A stretch of 64,000 nt of DNA from Cobetia sp. L2A1 (lineage in GTDB: Bacteria; Pseudomonadota; Gammaproteobacteria; Pseudomonadales; Halomonadaceae): assembly GCF_009796845.1 (NCBI RefSeq), contig NZ_CP047025.1:4030001-4094000 (forward strand), read 5' to 3'. Positions 62,353 to 64,000 of this stretch are shown piece after piece. Numbering within the stretch: the stretch's first letter is position 1; every line of letters begins with the position of its first letter. Under the pieces are notes generated by a model. That model ran no database searches, had not been told where the DNA came from, and saw nothing but the letters and a program-made list of their open reading frames with translations. Both the position numbers and the translations under genes were made by a program.

Positions 62353-62573
62353 GCTGCCTCCCCGCCTTCGAGCGGTGTCCTGTTGATGCGTGATAATGGC
62401 GTGTGCCAGCGCAGTCGTGCCAGGGCGTTGCGTTATGTTCTCCCCGGGGTGTCGTAATGTGCACGGTCGCGACGAGCCGCAGTCGATATGATACACAAGG
62501 TGTCAGGCGGGCAGTAATGCGCTGCCGACACGGATGTCCCGATGCAACTGACTGTGCACCCAAGGAGTCGTGA

Positions 62574-64000
62574 GTGTCACGCCTGACGCGCCCGCACCTG
62601 CCCCACCCTAGCCTCGATAATTTTCGACGCAAGCTCGCCGCTGTCGATGCGCTTCCTCAGCTGTGTTTGCTGGGGCTTATCGCGGGACTACTGACCGGCT
62701 CATTGATGGTTGGCTTCCGCTTGCTGCTCAGCGCGGGGGCATTGGGCTTCATGCCCAATGACAATCCGGAAAACTTCGAGGGCCTTGATCCATGGGTGCG
62801 GGCGCTGTTGCCACTGCTGGCCGTTCTGGTCATTGGCATTGTGCTTGGCCGCCAGCCACCAGCTCAGCGCAAGTTGGGCATCGGGCACGTCATTGAGCGT
62901 CTCACCTATCATCAGGGCAAGATGCCATTACGTGGCTGGCTCAATCAGGTGGTCGTGGGTGTCGTGAGTGTTCTCGGCGGGCTATCTGCTGGTCGTGAGG
63001 GGCCTGCGATCCATCTTGGTGCGGGCGCGTCAAGCTGGATTGGCGAGCGGCTTAAGCTGCCTAACAACAGTTTGCGCGTCCTGGTTGCCTGTGGCACGGC
63101 GGCCGGTATTTCAGCTTCCTTTAATACGCCGATAGCCGGGGTCATCTTTGCCATGGAAGTGGTGATGATGGAGTACACCTTGACCGGCTTCATGCCAGTG
63201 ATTCTGGCCTCTACCGCTGGCGCTGTAGTCTCCCAGATATTCTATGGCTCAGCGCCGGCCTTCGCGGTGCCCTCGCTGCTGTTGCACTCGCTTCTCGATC
63301 TCCCTTGGGTCGTGATTACAGCGCTGGTCATTGGCGTGTTGGCGGGCAGCTTCGTACACCTTGCACGCCAGCAGGCACTTGCCGCCCGCATTCCCTGGTG
63401 GATGCGCATGGCGTTGGTCGGTGTCACGACCGCAGGCGTTGCCTGGTGGTATCCACAGGTGCAGGGCATTGGTTACGACAGCCTGGCCCAGCTACTGGAT
63501 GGCCAGCTGGCGTTGGACGTGCTGCTGGCATTGGTCGTAGGCAAGCTAGTGCTATCGGCATTGTGCGTGGCATGTGGTGTGCCGATCGGCATCATCGGAC
63601 CGGTCGTGGTGGCAGGAGCTGCAGCGGGTGCCTTGATGGGGATGCTAGGGGGCTGGTTGATGCCAGATCAGGCTTCCGATATTGCACTGTATGCCTTGTT
63701 AGGCATGGCAGCCATGATGGGTGCGGTCTTGCAGGCACCGCTGGCAGCATTGATGGCTCTACTGGAGCTGACTCATTCACCGACCATCATTTTGCCTGGT
63801 ATGTTGGCAGTGGTCGTGGCCGGTCTGACCAGCCGCCAGCTTTTCCACTGTCAGGGGTTTTTCATCTCGACGCTGACTGCGCAGGGACTACATCCTCTGC
63901 AACAGCCATTGATGCAGGCGTTATCACGTGTGGCGGTGCCTGCCGTGATGGAGCGTTCGGTGGTGAGTGTGCCGCGGCTCATCAGCCGTGAGCGCGCGCA
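62574..64000 (+). CDS. CLC family chloride channel/antiporter, N-terminal part (cut by window end)
   Basis: 475 codons from GTG 62574, which has AGGAG at 6 nt, run off the window. Several membrane segments of the CLC family are seen: SVLGGLSAGREGPAIHLGAGASSWIG, ACGTAAGISASFNTPIAGVIFAMEVVMMEY and ACGVPIGIIGPVVVAGAAAGALMG, equivalents of the GREGP and GxFxP motifs. The first CLC selectivity motif, GSGIP, is not present in that form (KLGIGHVIERL is at the equivalent place). The missing end would decide on CBS domains. The substrate is likely chloride or fluoride. Confidence 0.9.
   Translation, partial: MSRLTRPHLPHPSLDNFRRKLAAVDALPQLCLLGLIAGLLTGSLMVGFRLLLSAGALGFMPNDNPENFEGLDPWVRALLPLLAVLVIGIVLGRQPPAQRKLGIGHVIERLTYHQGKMPLRGWLNQVVVGVVSVLGGLSAGREGPAIHLGAGASSWIGERLKLPNNSLRVLVACGTAAGISASFNTPIAGVIFAMEVVMMEYTLTGFMPVILASTAGAVVSQIFYGSAPAFAVPSLLLHSLLDLPWVVITALVIGVLAGSFVHLARQQALAARIPWWMRMALVGVTTAGVAWWYPQVQGIGYDSLAQLLDGQLALDVLLALVVGKLVLSALCVACGVPIGIIGPVVVAGAAAGALMGMLGGWLMPDQASDIALYALLGMAAMMGAVLQAPLAALMALLELTHSPTIILPGMLAVVVAGLTSRQLFHCQGFFISTLTAQGLHPLQQPLMQALSRVAVPAVMERSVVSVPRLISRERA

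Overview
This 64 kb window is a stretch of bacterial chromosome carrying almost only core genes, with no insertion sequence, prophage, CRISPR array, tRNA or rRNA that I can see. Protein sequences and gene order point to a gammaproteobacterium close to Halomonas/Cobetia (Halomonadaceae). The gene order resembles two blocks of the Pseudomonas chromosome (gmk-rpoZ-spoT-ridA-oxyR-recG-hup-rubredoxin reductase-ubiC-ubiA-phoB-phoR-phoU-pstBACS, and glmS-glmR-glmU-atp-parB-parA-rsmG-mnmG). Osmolyte (BCCT) and Na+-coupled transporters fit a marine or halophilic life. The genus assignment is inference; gene identities come from motifs.

Layout. 1-3.1 kb: the start of a BCCT transporter, a divergent GlxA-type AraC regulator and an MFS exporter. 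3.5-11.9 kb: gmk, rpoZ, spoT, ridA, an SDR-type gene, oxyR and recG. 12-19 kb: yccS, two small uncharacterised genes, hup, a rubredoxin-reductase-like gene, ubiC and ubiA. 19-29.2 kb: the phosphate regulon, with phoB-phoR on the plus strand behind a Pho-box array and the pstSCAB-phoU operon on the minus strand, cysZ lying between them. 29.5-40.2 kb: a mixed region with an acyl-CoA thioesterase, an orphan TRAP binding protein, uvrD, hexR, a small coiled-coil gene, an SNF-family Na+ symporter, yecE, a YitT-like membrane protein and rluF with a long basic tail. 40.4-44.6 kb: glmS, glmR and glmU for UDP-GlcNAc synthesis. 44.9-52 kb: the complete nine-gene F1Fo ATP synthase operon with a good sigma70 promoter in front of atpI. 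52.4-56.8 kb: parB, parA, rsmG, mnmG.

56.8-58.1 kb is a 1.28 kb gene-free region upstream of mnmG. It holds a cluster of DnaA-box-like 9-mers, an A+T-rich repeated segment and one parS-like palindrome, and is my candidate for the chromosome origin. Beyond it lie a polar amino acid ABC transporter operon, erpA, argC and a CLC chloride channel gene cut by the window end.

I found no convincing undescribed multi-gene system. The observations most worth checking are the candidate origin, an inverted pair of perfect DnaA boxes between ridA and its convergent neighbour (7.7 kb), the perfect inverted repeat upstream of parA, the repeated TTTCG elements in front of glmR, the low-complexity tail on RluF, and the rubredoxin reductase with no rubredoxin beside it.
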